A stretch of DNA of 56,098 nucleotides from Chloroflexi bacterium ADurb.Bin180 (GTDB lineage Bacteria > Chloroflexota > Anaerolineae > UBA2200), in NCBI GenBank assembly GCA_002070215.1, contig MWCV01000015.1, positions 1-56,098 of the forward strand, written 5' to 3'. The notes under the pieces were generated by a model. It searched no databases and had not been told where the DNA came from. It saw only the letters and a list, made by a program, of their open reading frames with translations. Within the stretch, counting starts at the first letter, position 1. Each line of letters starts with the position of its first letter. The position numbers and the translations under genes are program-made. Shown here in pieces: positions 47,716-56,098 of this stretch.

Positions 47716-50700
47716 CTAGTTCGCCGTTGTCGGCAGGGGGGTCGGGGTGGCGGTCAGGGCGTTGATGCGGCTCTGGGCCTCGGCCGGGTCGCACGAGGAG
47801 TGGGTGAGCACCAGACTGTACTGCTGCAGGGCCGGTTCGGTCTGGCCGGTGGCCTGGTACGAGTCGCCCAGCTTGAGGTGCGAGCTGCACAACAGCCGCA
47901 CGGCCTGACCCTGGCCATAGTCCGGCTGGTCAGCGAGGATGCGGGTCAGTTCGGACACTGCCCGGCGCCAATCGCCGCTGTCGTAAGCAGTGAACGCGTC
48001 GAGGTACTGGCTGGCGAGCTGTCGCTCCTTCTGGGCGACGGCGTTGGTCGAATCGAGCGCCAGGGCGCTGTTGAAACTCTGCGTGGCGTGGATGATGGCC
48101 GAACGGGTCGTGGCCAGGGCGATCTCCTGACGGCCCTGGTTGACGTAGGAATCGAGCAGGCGGGCGCGGACGGCGCCGTCGGGGTCGTCGATGCCTTTGG
48201 ACAGTGCGTCGCGGAAAGCGCTGACGGCTCTGGCCCAATCGCCGGCAGCGTAATAGCCTTCGGCTTGAGCGTGCAGCGCCTGCAGGTCGAGCGCGGTCTG
48301 ACACTGCGTCAGCAGTCGGTCGGCGTCCTTGTACCAGGGATCGATCTTGATGATCGACTGCAAGATCGTCGCTGCCTGGTCGTAGGCGCGGCTCTTCATC
48401 AGGGCCAGGGCCTGGTCGTAGAGTCCGCGCAGCTCCTGGTAGCGGGTGGCGTTCTGCAGGCCCTGTCTGGCCTCGGCGTTGTTCGGGTCGATGGCCAGGG
48501 CTTCGTTGAAACTGGCGATGGCCGAGGGATAGTCATCGACGATGAAAAAGTTGTAGCCGCGGGTGATGAGCTTTTGTACCTGGCTGCGGCCGAAAACCCT
48601 GACCGCCCAGGCCGAGGGCAGGAATCCCGAATAGGCCAGGGCGGCCACCACGGCTGCGACCAGGGCCAGCAGGAGCAGGCCGGTCAACATGGGGCGCAGG
48701 ATGGAGCGGCGGGGGCGCGGAGCCCGGCCCGGCTGGCTGCCGTTGTCCAGCTCGCCGGACAATTCGCCTTCGACCTCGCGCAGGAGAGACTCGACGCCGC
48801 GGCGGCGGGGGTCGATGGTGGCCAGGCGCAGCAGGGTCTCGCGGGCTCCCTTCAACTCGTGGTGGCGGTAGAGGTCGAGGGCCTCGGCAAAAAGCGCGTC
48901 GGCCTCGGCCGTTTCGGCGTCAGCGGGCGTTGCGGGCGGGCAGGGCACCGGCGGAGCAGGCTGTCTTTCCACGGCGGTCGGTGCCACCACTGGTTCTGCT
49001 GGTTCCACGGCAAGAGGGGCCGGCGGCTCTGGCGCGGACAGGGCGGGTTCTGGCTCTGGCTCTGCAGCAAGAGGAGCAGTGATAGCTGGCTCTGACTCGG
49101 CAGGTAGCGGGGCTGGCTCCTGGCGCGGCTCCGGGCCTGGCTGAGCGGCGGGCGGTTCTGGTTCGGCCGGGGCGATCATCAGCTCTGGTTCACCGGGGGC
49201 CATAGCCGGGGCCAGGTCCTCGGTGGTAAAGGGCAGGATTGCCGGCGGCTCGGGAGGCGGCCCGGCGGGCGGCAGGGGCAGGATAGAGGCGGCCTCCTCC
49301 TCGCTCTCGTCGTACTCGGGCGGCTCTGATGGAGGGGGCGACTCGGCCGGGGCGATCATGAGCTCTGGTTCGCCGGGGGCCATAGCGGGGGCCAAGTCCT
49401 CGGTGGTAAAGGGCAGGATTGCCGGCGGCTCAGGAGGCGGCCCAGCGGGCGGCAGGGGCAAGATAGAGGCGGCGGCCTCTTCCTCGCTCTCGTCGTACTC
49501 GGGCGGCTCTGGCGGCGTTGGTTCTGGCGGGGCAGCGGGTTCGGCAGCCAGCGCGGGTTCCGGCAAGGGCTGTTCGGCGGCGGCCGGCTCGACGGGGGCT
49601 GGCTCTGGCGGCGTTGGTTCGGCCTGGGCAGCGGCTGCCTCGGGGACCGCGGCTGCAGCCGGGAGCGGCTCGGTGGCGAGGGCAGGTCCGGCTGGCGCGG
49701 GGGTACGGCGGCGGAAGGGCCAGAAGTTGAACCGGCGCCGGGCAGGAGCGGACGGCGCCTCAGGCGCGGCTTGTTCGGCGGGCGGTGACGGCGGCAACGC
49801 CGCCTCGACCGGCGGCGCGGCAGGTGCGGGCTCTTCTGCGGGCAGAGGCGCGGGCGCAGGTCGGGCGGCAGGCTCCTCCGCGAGGGGCACAAAGGGCAGC
49901 GGACCCTCTGGCGGCACCCAGGGCACTGCGGGCGCCTCTTGCTCGGCGGCAGCCGGGGAGGGCAGTGGCGGCGCGGTCACGGACTCGGGCGGCTCTGGCG
50001 GCCGGGGCGCTGCCTCATCGAGGACGGTGGTCAGCACCTGCGGCCGGTCCAGACTGGCGGGGCGCAGGGTCAGGGCAACGGTGGCTCCCTCTGGAGATTC
50101 CTCCTCATCCTCGGGCGGAGGTTCCAGAGGCGGAACGAAAGGGCGGGACGGCGAACCCCCGGCAGGCGGAGGTTCACCTGGCGCGGCGCAGGCCGATCCG
50201 TCCCGCGCAGACGCCTCGCCTGCGGCGAGACTGTGTACAGGGGCCGCACCGCCCCGCGCAGACGCCTCGCCTGCGGCGAGACTGTGTACAGGGGCCGCAC
50301 CCTCGGCCAGGGTGGCTGGCCCGGCTGCACCGCCCGGGGCAGGAGGCGCCGCGCCGCTGGCGCTGGTTCCGGACGACGGGCGATGCTCGCTGCGGCGGCC
50401 GCGGCGGAACCAGTGGCGAATGCGGCCAAGCAGAGTGCGGTCACGGTGCCGTCGGGTGCGCTTGTGGCTGCCGTCTTCGGTGTAGTAGGAAGAATAGTAG
50501 TAGTAATAGTCGTAGGAGTAGGCCCCGCGGTGGGCGCCCACCTTGGTCAGGATCGAGCCGAGCAACTTGGCCTTGACCGCCTGAAGGACGCTCACTGCGC
50601 GCTCGAACATGCCGGTGCGGGTCAGGCCGGCCTCGACCACCATCAGCACGCCGTCGACCTTTTGCGCCAGCACGCTGGTGTCGGCCACGCTCAGCACGGG

Positions 50701-52047
50701 CGGGCTGTCCATCACCACATAGTCGGCCAGACCACGCAGGCGCTCGATGAGGGCGGACATCTCGGGAAAGCCCAGCACCTCGGCCGGGTTGGCCGGTACG
50801 GGACCGGAGGGCAGCACCGCGAGGTTCTCAATGCCGGTCTTGTGCACCACGTAATCCAGGTTGGCCTCCCGCTCGATGAGCAGCGAGGTCAGGCCGATGT
50901 CCTTGGAGATCTTGAAGAGCTTGTGCAGCGACGGGCGGCGCAGGTCGGCGTCGACCAGCAGCACCTTCTTGCCGGCCTGGGCCAGACTCACGCCCAGGTT
51001 GGCCACGGTGGTGGTTTTGCCTTCGGTGGGCTGGGCGCTGGTGACCAGCAGCACGGTGGACGGCTTGTTCAGACCCAGCGTGGCGAACTGGAGGTTCGTG
51101 CGCAGTACGCGGTAGCCCTCAGCGATGGAGGAGCGCGGTTCGATGGCGGTGACCGGGCCTTCCCCGTCGGCGGAGGGCGGGAAGCGGATGATCACGCCAA
51201 AGGTGGGCAGGCCCGTCTTGCGCTCGACGTCCTGGGGCGTCTTGACCGTATCGTCGAGGTACTCGATGAGAAAGGCCGCGCCGAGGGCCAGCATCAGGCC
51301 AATGGACGCGGCGAGGGCGACCTGCATCATGCCCTGGTTGCCAGCGGGCACGGTGGGGATGGCCGCCTCCTCGATCACGGTGAGCACGTTGACGCCGGTG
51401 TCGCCGAGGAGGAGCTGGTACTGGGCAAAGGTCGAACGCCAGTTGTTGACCTGCGTCTCGAGGGCGCTGATCTGGGATTTCAGGTCCTGAATCTCGCGCG
51501 CGCTGATGGCCTGAGCGAGCTCTTCCTGCAGCGACTGGATCTCGGCCTGGCCCTTCTGGATCTGTCCGGGCAGAATGGCCACCTGCTCCTGGATAAAGGC
51601 GCGGGAAGTGCCCTGGGGCCGGGCGGCCTCGACCGTGGCCATCAACTGGCGGGTCACCTCGTCGGCAATCTGCTTGGCACGGATGGGGTCCGTGTCGATG
51701 ACGCGGATCTCCATCAGCTCGGTGCCGGCCACGAGCTGAGCGGTGACCTGCCCGCGCAGGGCCCGCCACTGATCCTCAAAGCCCAGCGCCGCAGCCGTGG
51801 CCTTGAGCACTGGCTCGCGGCGGATGAGCTGGGAATAGGTCTGCGCCAGCCGCTCGGCAGTGTAGAACTCGGTATAGTTCGGAGAGACCTGCTGGATGGT
51901 CGTGCCGATCATCACCGTGGTCGAGGTCTGGTAGATGGGCGGCTGGTCTTTGACGACCCACCAGGAGGAGGCGGCGGCGACGACGGTGGCCAGGATGAGC
52001 AGCCAGGCCCATTTCCACAGAGTTGCGGCGATCTGACGAAGTTCCAT
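47716..52047 (-). CDS. Wzz/BY-kinase polysaccharide co-polymerase fused to Pro-rich linker and TPR domain
   Basis: 1443 residues. Residues 1-265 are a Wzz chain-length domain with helices at both ends and a coiled coil between. Residues 300-500 are a BY-kinase: P-loop PTEGKTTT (K344), VLLVDADLRR and YVVMDSPP. A tyrosine cluster (about 510-523) is the likely autophosphorylation tail. About 550 residues of Pro/Ala/Glu-rich linker follow with two internal repeats, then a membrane helix (about 1116-1140) and TPR-like repeats (about 1150-1440). Ordinary Wzz-kinase fusions end after the Tyr cluster at 700-800 residues. The last two parts would place the TPRs across the membrane, outside the cell. 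It controls exopolysaccharide length and export; the TPR role is unknown. Confidence 0.85.
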   Translation of the reverse strand: MELRQIAATLWKWAWLLILATVVAAASSWWVVKDQPPIYQTSTTVMIGTTIQQVSPNYTEFYTAERLAQTYSQLIRREPVLKATAAALGFEDQWRALRGQVTAQLVAGTELMEIRVIDTDPIRAKQIADEVTRQLMATVEAARPQGTSRAFIQEQVAILPGQIQKGQAEIQSLQEELAQAISAREIQDLKSQISALETQVNNWRSTFAQYQLLLGDTGVNVLTVIEEAAIPTVPAGNQGMMQVALAASIGLMLALGAAFLIEYLDDTVKTPQDVERKTGLPTFGVIIRFPPSADGEGPVTAIEPRSSIAEGYRVLRTNLQFATLGLNKPSTVLLVTSAQPTEGKTTTVANLGVSLAQAGKKVLLVDADLRRPSLHKLFKISKDIGLTSLLIEREANLDYVVHKTGIENLAVLPSGPVPANPAEVLGFPEMSALIERLRGLADYVVMDSPPVLSVADTSVLAQKVDGVLMVVEAGLTRTGMFERAVSVLQAVKAKLLGSILTKVGAHRGAYSYDYYYYYSSYYTEDGSHKRTRRHRDRTLLGRIRHWFRRGRRSEHRPSSGTSASGAAPPAPGGAAGPATLAEGAAPVHSLAAGEASARGGAAPVHSLAAGEASARDGSACAAPGEPPPAGGSPSRPFVPPLEPPPEDEEESPEGATVALTLRPASLDRPQVLTTVLDEAAPRPPEPPESVTAPPLPSPAAAEQEAPAVPWVPPEGPLPFVPLAEEPAARPAPAPLPAEEPAPAAPPVEAALPPSPPAEQAAPEAPSAPARRRFNFWPFRRRTPAPAGPALATEPLPAAAAVPEAAAAQAEPTPPEPAPVEPAAAEQPLPEPALAAEPAAPPEPTPPEPPEYDESEEEAAASILPLPPAGPPPEPPAILPFTTEDLAPAMAPGEPELMIAPAESPPPSEPPEYDESEEEAASILPLPPAGPPPEPPAILPFTTEDLAPAMAPGEPELMIAPAEPEPPAAQPGPEPRQEPAPLPAESEPAITAPLAAEPEPEPALSAPEPPAPLAVEPAEPVVAPTAVERQPAPPVPCPPATPADAETAEADALFAEALDLYRHHELKGARETLLRLATIDPRRRGVESLLREVEGELSGELDNGSQPGRAPRPRRSILRPMLTGLLLLALVAAVVAALAYSGFLPSAWAVRVFGRSQVQKLITRGYNFFIVDDYPSAIASFNEALAIDPNNAEARQGLQNATRYQELRGLYDQALALMKSRAYDQAATILQSIIKIDPWYKDADRLLTQCQTALDLQALHAQAEGYYAAGDWARAVSAFRDALSKGIDDPDGAVRARLLDSYVNQGRQEIALATTRSAIIHATQSFNSALALDSTNAVAQKERQLASQYLDAFTAYDSGDWRRAVSELTRILADQPDYGQGQAVRLLCSSHLKLGDSYQATGQTEPALQQYSLVLTHSSCDPAEAQSRINALTATPTPLPTTAN
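49163..49520. repeat. Direct repeat of about 180 bp inside the BY-kinase linker
   Basis: Two copies about 180 bp apart (for example GGCGATCAT at 49171 and 49351) code for the same 60-residue Pro/Glu-rich unit containing EPPEYDESEEE and PFTTEDLAPAMAPGEPEL. One codon has been gained in one copy. The unit contains acidic and Tyr residues. Confidence 0.85.
50202..50302. repeat. 51-bp tandem repeat inside the BY-kinase linker
   Basis: Two nearly identical units start at 50202 and 50253, each with the palindrome CTCGCC-TGC-GGCGAG. They add the peptide VHSLAAGEASAR twice to the linker. The palindromic core looks like a mobile intergenic repeat that entered the coding sequence in frame. Confidence 0.8.
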
Positions 52048-52107
52048 TATTGGTCTCCCAATGATTGATGCGGTGTCGGGGCGCGCAGTGGCCTAACAGC
52101 GACGGGA

Positions 52108-53337
52108 CTAGCGCGGAGCATTGGTCTCTTCACGGCGTTGAGTGCGCTGCCAGGCGATGCGGTCTCCACGCACTCGAACGAGCAGCGCGATCCACAGCCG
52201 CCACAGAAGATACGCCGGACCCAACAGCAAAGCGCGAAAGGCCCAGGGCGGTGCGCGGTCCAGAACAAGCCCCAGAACGGGATACAGGGTCCATCCGGCA
52301 AGCAAGCAGGCCACCCCCCAAACTCCCAGCCAACCAAGCCCTGCCGGAAGCCAGACTGACAGCACCAGGGTGGCGACGAGGTTCAGCGCAGCCAGAGTGG
52401 TCAGCAGCGAGTACGGGGGCATAAGGAGCTCAATGGCTCCGTCGAGCAGAGCAAGGGACCTCGAGCGCAGCGACGCGGCTATCAGCGGCCAGGCCAGCCG
52501 GCGCTGCATCGCCGGGACTTGGCGATACCATCGCAAGCGTTGCGGCTCTGCCTGATGCCACGAACTGGCGGCCTGTCCGAAAGACAAGGCCTCCGGGACA
52601 TAGTATGCCCGCACTCCCCGCAGCAGGAGCTCGTAGCCAAATTCGCGGTCCTCGTTGAAAGTGGCCGTCGGCCAGCCTCGCTCGCGGAGCACCTGCGTAT
52701 CGAAAACCATGGCATCGCCCATCAGGCGGCAGGCAAAGCCGAGGTTGGAGCGGCCTAGATTGCGGAGGCGGTTATTGAGGCGCATGTCGACTGCAGCCAT
52801 TGCGGATACCCTGCTGTCGTGAGGGTTCTGGATGACGTGTTGGCCCTGCACCACCTGGCGCCCGCAACGGAGATGACGCTCGACGATGGAGAGGAAATCA
52901 GCATCAACCAGGCTGTCAGCGTCAAATACGGCGATGGCATGGTACGGTGGTTCGTGCTCCAGCAGACGCTGCACCAGCCATTGCAAAGGGTATGCCTTGC
53001 GGCCTGTTGGACCCTCGTTGCGTTCGTGGGCTATCGCCCCTGCGACGCTGGTGACCTGTGCCGTGTCGTCCGTGCAATAGTCCGCGACCACGTGAATGTC
53101 GATAAACGAAGACGGGTATGATTGCTCCTTGAGCCTGGCCAGGGTAGCGGGCAGCACCAGAGACTCGTTGTGGGCAGGGATGGCCACAGCAAAGCGCAGG
53201 TGAGGAGAGCCGGCGAGAGGAGGCGACCGGCGTGGCAGCAGCGAAGCCAGGGCCAAGAAGAGCTGATACAGCAGGCAACCCAGAAGAAACGCTTGAAGCA
53301 GGCTAATCGCGAGTGATAGGGCGGATGTCAGGATCAA
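52108..53337 (-). CDS. Membrane GT2-family glycosyltransferase
   Basis: 409 residues. One N-terminal helix, then a GT2 catalytic domain (about 45-270) with FAVAIPAHNE, VFDADS (DxD), NEDREFG (catalytic Asp) and QRLRWYRQ (Q-x-x-RW), then three or four C-terminal helices. The set of motifs resembles processive or polyprenyl-linked synthases such as NodC/cellulose synthase-like enzymes. The start is TTG 53337, overlapping the epimerase stop (TTGA) and preceded by GAGGAG. It makes part of the repeat unit or polymer of the exopolysaccharide. Confidence 0.82.
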   Translation of the reverse strand: MILTSALSLAISLLQAFLLGCLLYQLFLALASLLPRRSPPLAGSPHLRFAVAIPAHNESLVLPATLARLKEQSYPSSFIDIHVVADYCTDDTAQVTSVAGAIAHERNEGPTGRKAYPLQWLVQRLLEHEPPYHAIAVFDADSLVDADFLSIVERHLRCGRQVVQGQHVIQNPHDSRVSAMAAVDMRLNNRLRNLGRSNLGFACRLMGDAMVFDTQVLRERGWPTATFNEDREFGYELLLRGVRAYYVPEALSFGQAASSWHQAEPQRLRWYRQVPAMQRRLAWPLIAASLRSRSLALLDGAIELLMPPYSLLTTLAALNLVATLVLSVWLPAGLGWLGVWGVACLLAGWTLYPVLGLVLDRAPPWAFRALLLGPAYLLWRLWIALLVRVRGDRIAWQRTQRREETNAPR

Positions 53338-54455
53338 GGGAGCGACTCCTCGAGCGAGTCGACGATACGCTTGGCGGCATGACCGTCACCGTAGGGATTG
53401 ACAGCATGCGCCATCGCCGCGTAGGCAGCCGGGTCGTCGAGCAAAGTGGCTGCCTCCCTGAAGATACGGTCGGTGTCGGTCCCGACCAGGCGCGCCGTGC
53501 CCGCGGCGACACCCTCTGGTCGCTCGGTGACCTCGCGCAGAACGAGAACGGGCCGGCCAAGCCCGGGCGCCTCTTCCTGGATCCCGCCCGAGTCGGTGAG
53601 CACGAGATAAGCTCTCTTCATGAGGTAGACGAGGCGCAGATAGTCCTGTGGAGGCACCAGTAGAATGCCGGGGGTGTCGCTGAGAAGATCGTGTACTGGT
53701 CCCCAGACGTTGGGATTGAGATGGACGGGATACACCACCTGGACATCACCACGAGCGGCGAGCGCTCGGAGCGCGGCGCAGATGCGCGCCAGGGGCTGGC
53801 CCAGATTCTCGCGGCGGTGCGCCGTCACGAGTAGCAAGCGCCTGGAGAGATCAATCGCTCGAAGAGGGTCGCCCTCTGGCGGCTCCCAGGGAAGAGCCGC
53901 AACGCTCTGCAGCGCGTCGATCACTGTGTTTCCTGTGACGCGGATCGACGCTGGCGCGATTCCTTCGCGCAGAAGATTGTCCCGAGCGCCGATTGTTGGG
54001 GCGAACAGGAGATCTGAGGCATGGTCCGCCAGTACTCGATTCAGCTCTTCAGGAAATGGATTGGCGCGGTCGAACGAGCGGAGGCCCGACTCGACGTGGC
54101 CGACGCGTACGCGATTGTAGTGAGCACACAGTGCGGCAGCGATGACGGTAGTGGTATCACCTTCGACGAGAATCCAGTCGGGTTGGTGCTCGCGCAGTAG
54201 CGGCTCCAGACCCGCCAACACCCGGGCCGCGACGCAGGCGGGAGACTGATCGGGCTGCATCAAGTCGAGGTCAAAGTCCGGTTTGATCGCAAACAAGCTT
54301 AGCACTTGATCGAGCATTTCGCGATGCTGGCCGGTGGCGCAGACAAGCGACTCGAAGGAGCCAGACCGGCGAGTCAACTCGCTGATGACCGGCGCAAGCT
54401 TGATCGCCTCGGGGCGCGTGCCGAGCACCGTCAACACACGGATGTGCTCTGGCAC
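53334..54455 (-). CDS. wecB: UDP-N-acetylglucosamine 2-epimerase (non-hydrolysing)
   Basis: 373 residues. Interconverts UDP-GlcNAc and UDP-ManNAc. Visible motifs: GTRPEAIKLAPVI at the N-terminus, GDTTTVIAAAL and GHVESGLRSFDRANPFPEELNR (about 93-130), TAHRRENLG, and TDSGGIQEEAPGLGRPVLVLREVTERPEG near the C-terminus. GTG 54455 follows GGGGA and lies two bases after the upstream stop. A frame running further up overlaps the transferase gene and is rejected. It supplies ManNAc or ManNAcA units to the locus. Confidence 0.93.
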   Translation of the reverse strand: MPEHIRVLTVLGTRPEAIKLAPVISELTRRSGSFESLVCATGQHREMLDQVLSLFAIKPDFDLDLMQPDQSPACVAARVLAGLEPLLREHQPDWILVEGDTTTVIAAALCAHYNRVRVGHVESGLRSFDRANPFPEELNRVLADHASDLLFAPTIGARDNLLREGIAPASIRVTGNTVIDALQSVAALPWEPPEGDPLRAIDLSRRLLLVTAHRRENLGQPLARICAALRALAARGDVQVVYPVHLNPNVWGPVHDLLSDTPGILLVPPQDYLRLVYLMKRAYLVLTDSGGIQEEAPGLGRPVLVLREVTERPEGVAAGTARLVGTDTDRIFREAATLLDDPAAYAAMAHAVNPYGDGHAAKRIVDSLEESLP

Positions 54456-54457
54456 GG

Positions 54458-55963
54458 TCAGCGTCCCCGCCGGCCGAGCATCACGGCGGCGGTCTTGGCC
54501 AGGATAGAGAGCTCCACATAGACGCCCTGATGCTTGACATAGTACAGATCGTACTCGAGCTTGATGCGCGCATCGTCGACGCTCGAGCCATAGCGATAGC
54601 GCACCTGCGCCCAGCCGGTGATGCCCGGGCGCACCGCATGGCGCGCCTGGTAGTAGGGCACCTGTCTGACCAGCTCGGCCACAAACTCGGGGCGCTCGGG
54701 GCGCGGGCCGATGAGGCTCATCTCGCCGCGGAGCACGTTCCAGCACTGAGGCAGCTCGTCCAGACGGCTCCGGCGCAACAGGCGGCCAACGGGGGTGATG
54801 CGCGCGTCGTGGTCCGCGGCCCAGACGGCGCCAGAGTCGGCCTCGGCGTTAGGCACCATCGAACGGAACTTGACCACGGTAAAGGGCGAGCCGTGGCGGC
54901 CCACGCGCTGCTGACGATAAAAGAGCGGCCCCGGGCTGGTGAGGGCGTTGGCGAGGGCAACCAGCGGCGACAGCACGCCGGCGACGGCCAGGCCGGCCAG
55001 AGCGAACAGGATGTCGCCCAGGCGCTTGATCCAGCCAAAGATGCGGCGGGTGGGTGAATCCTGCAAAGGCAGCACCACGTGCAGGCTGCCGCCGGCGTGA
55101 TTGACCGGCACACGGCCGGTGATTTGTTCATAGAGCTCGGTCATTGGGATGAGGGAGTAGCCCCGCTCGCGGAGGCCAAGCAGGCCCTGCAGCAGCTCGG
55201 GACGAACCTCGAAGGCGTGGGTGATGGCCAGGGCGATCAGGTCCACACGGTAGTCATTCACCAGGGGGTTGAGCGCGGTGCGGTTGCCAAGCACGGGCAA
55301 GCCCTCGACCATGGCACCGGCCTTGGCCGGGTCGTCATCGACAAAACCCACTGCCACATAGCCAGAGCCGGCATAGGGATTGCCCTTTGCGGCCGTGGCT
55401 GAGAGCAGCCGCGCCAGCTCGCTGCCGGAGCGGCCCGCGCCAACGATGAGCACGCGGCGCTGAAAGGCCGGCTGCGCCAAGACCGAAGCATAGACCAGGC
55501 GCCACAACGGGACGCTGGCCGTGGCCAGGAGGACAAAGGTCAGGGCGGTCGACCGGGAGACGAGAAAGGGCGGCGAGAGGTAAGGAATCGCCAGGTAAGT
55601 GAGGGACGCGGCCAGGCTGGCCCGGAAGGTGCGCCAGACACTCTGGCTGGCATCAGAAGACGACGGCAGATCGTAGCAGTCAAAGAAGGAGGACCAGACA
55701 AACCACAGCACGGTGAGCAGCAGCGGGTAGCGAGGGGAGGCGGCCAGGCTGTGCAGTGAGAACGCATAGTCAAAACGCAGGGCCAGGGCACTCAGGAGGC
55801 CGACGTTGAGGACCAGAGCGTCGACCAGGGCGAGCAGCATGCGGCGCTCGGAGAGGGTCAGGCGCGGGATAGGCACAACCAGGCGCAGGCCGGCGGGAGA
55901 ACGAGCGGCGCCAGCCAGCCGGGCGGAAGGGGAATTCTCAGGATCGGAGTAGGGCCGGACCAT
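54458..55963 (-). CDS. Polyprenyl glycosylphosphotransferase (WbaP/exopolysaccharide initiating type)
   Basis: 501 residues. Four or five N-terminal helices, a nucleotide-binding-like domain (VLIVGAGRSGSELARLL, about 170-186, and GFVDDDP), then a bacterial sugar transferase domain (about 300-500) with RRIFGWIKRLGDILFAL, PLFYRQQRVG, VKFRSM, DELPQCWNVLRGEMSLIGPRP and ITGWAQV. It transfers a sugar-1-phosphate to undecaprenyl phosphate, the first step of repeat-unit assembly. GGGGGAG precedes the ATG, ten bases after the upstream gene's stop. Confidence 0.92.
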   Translation of the reverse strand: MVRPYSDPENSPSARLAGAARSPAGLRLVVPIPRLTLSERRMLLALVDALVLNVGLLSALALRFDYAFSLHSLAASPRYPLLLTVLWFVWSSFFDCYDLPSSSDASQSVWRTFRASLAASLTYLAIPYLSPPFLVSRSTALTFVLLATASVPLWRLVYASVLAQPAFQRRVLIVGAGRSGSELARLLSATAAKGNPYAGSGYVAVGFVDDDPAKAGAMVEGLPVLGNRTALNPLVNDYRVDLIALAITHAFEVRPELLQGLLGLRERGYSLIPMTELYEQITGRVPVNHAGGSLHVVLPLQDSPTRRIFGWIKRLGDILFALAGLAVAGVLSPLVALANALTSPGPLFYRQQRVGRHGSPFTVVKFRSMVPNAEADSGAVWAADHDARITPVGRLLRRSRLDELPQCWNVLRGEMSLIGPRPERPEFVAELVRQVPYYQARHAVRPGITGWAQVRYRYGSSVDDARIKLEYDLYYVKHQGVYVELSILAKTAAVMLGRRGR

Positions 55964-55973
55964 AGGCTCCCCC

Positions 55974-56098
55974 TTATTCTATCACAGGTGCGTGATGACG
56001 CCAACCAGAGGCGGTCTGGTAGAGCTCGAGCAGGATCCGCTTTTCGACCGCACGCTGGCGGTCATACCAGGAGCGGCAGGCGCGGCCCATTTGTTCGA
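55974..56098 (-). CDS. C-terminal end of a probable glycosyltransferase (partial)
   Basis: Forty codons of an open frame enter from the right edge and end in TAA at 55976-55974. The residues EQMGRACRSWYDRQRAVEKRI resemble the last helix of GT4-type glycosyltransferases. It precedes the sugar-transferase gene by ten bases. The rest lies outside the window. Confidence 0.5.
   Translation of the reverse strand, partial: EQMGRACRSWYDRQRAVEKRILLELYQTASGWRHHAPVIE

Noticed and set aside
49939-52068. 709-codon plus-strand frame opposite the BY-kinase
   Set aside because: His/Gly/Gln-rich shadow of a well-supported kinase gene.
53334-54746. N-terminal extension of the 2-epimerase to 54746
   Set aside because: It overlaps the sugar-transferase gene in another frame. 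The conserved enzyme begins at GTG 54455.

Overview
The window is GC-rich chromosomal DNA, most likely from a member of the Chloroflexota close to Anaerolineae. This is inferred, not proven. The signs are secreted and lipid-anchored proteins with Thr-Pro linkers, a secreted protein ending in a YLPV-type tail, a B3/4-domain protein, a lysoplasmalogenase-like membrane protein, a T-box leader and sigma70-type promoters (TTGACN, 16-17 bp, TATNNT). There are no phage or plasmid functions, no rRNA and no CRISPR.

Layout. Positions 1-8110 (+): nucleoside phosphorylase, MOT1-type molybdate transporter, GPH-type sugar transporter, and a heterodimeric ABC exporter with one degenerate ATP site. Positions 8111-12032: a 74-bp tandem repeat, a B3/4-domain protein, a Phd/PIN toxin-antitoxin pair, a small lipoprotein and a YchF-like GTPase with a substituted P-loop. 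Positions 12313-21766: a membrane-anchored zinc-ribbon/C39-like peptidase, a second toxin-antitoxin pair, a YhhN protein and a 1468-residue secreted metzincin-like protease. Positions 21795-30000: a DUF1801/GNAT/APH cluster, a PAP2 protein, a GT39-like enzyme, a frameshifted metallo-beta-lactamase-fold gene, a methyltransferase and an esterase. Positions 29973-36541 (-): glutamate dehydrogenase with a structured leader, and a five-gene NMT1/TauA-like ABC operon that includes a PaaK-like adenylating enzyme. Positions 36859-44178: a PAP2-kinase-YbhN triple fusion, a purple-acid-phosphatase-like protein, a helical-repeat protein, a broken acyltransferase and three tandem YbjN-like paralogues, the middle one apparently a chimera.

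The most unusual locus is 44654-47120. A strong promoter drives tRNA-Tyr(GTA). It is followed at once by a complete T-box leader with a plausible UAC specifier, then by a gene in which a full-length B3/4 (PheRS-type editing) domain is fused in front of tyrosyl-tRNA synthetase. Sensed tRNA, sensor and a potentially self-editing synthetase lie head to tail.

The right end (47716-56098, -) is an exopolysaccharide locus read from outside the window: the tail of a probable glycosyltransferase, a polyprenyl glycosylphosphotransferase, UDP-GlcNAc 2-epimerase, a membrane GT2 enzyme, and a 1443-residue Wzz/BY-kinase fused to a proline-rich linker and TPR repeats. All assignments come from reading the sequence; no database search was run.
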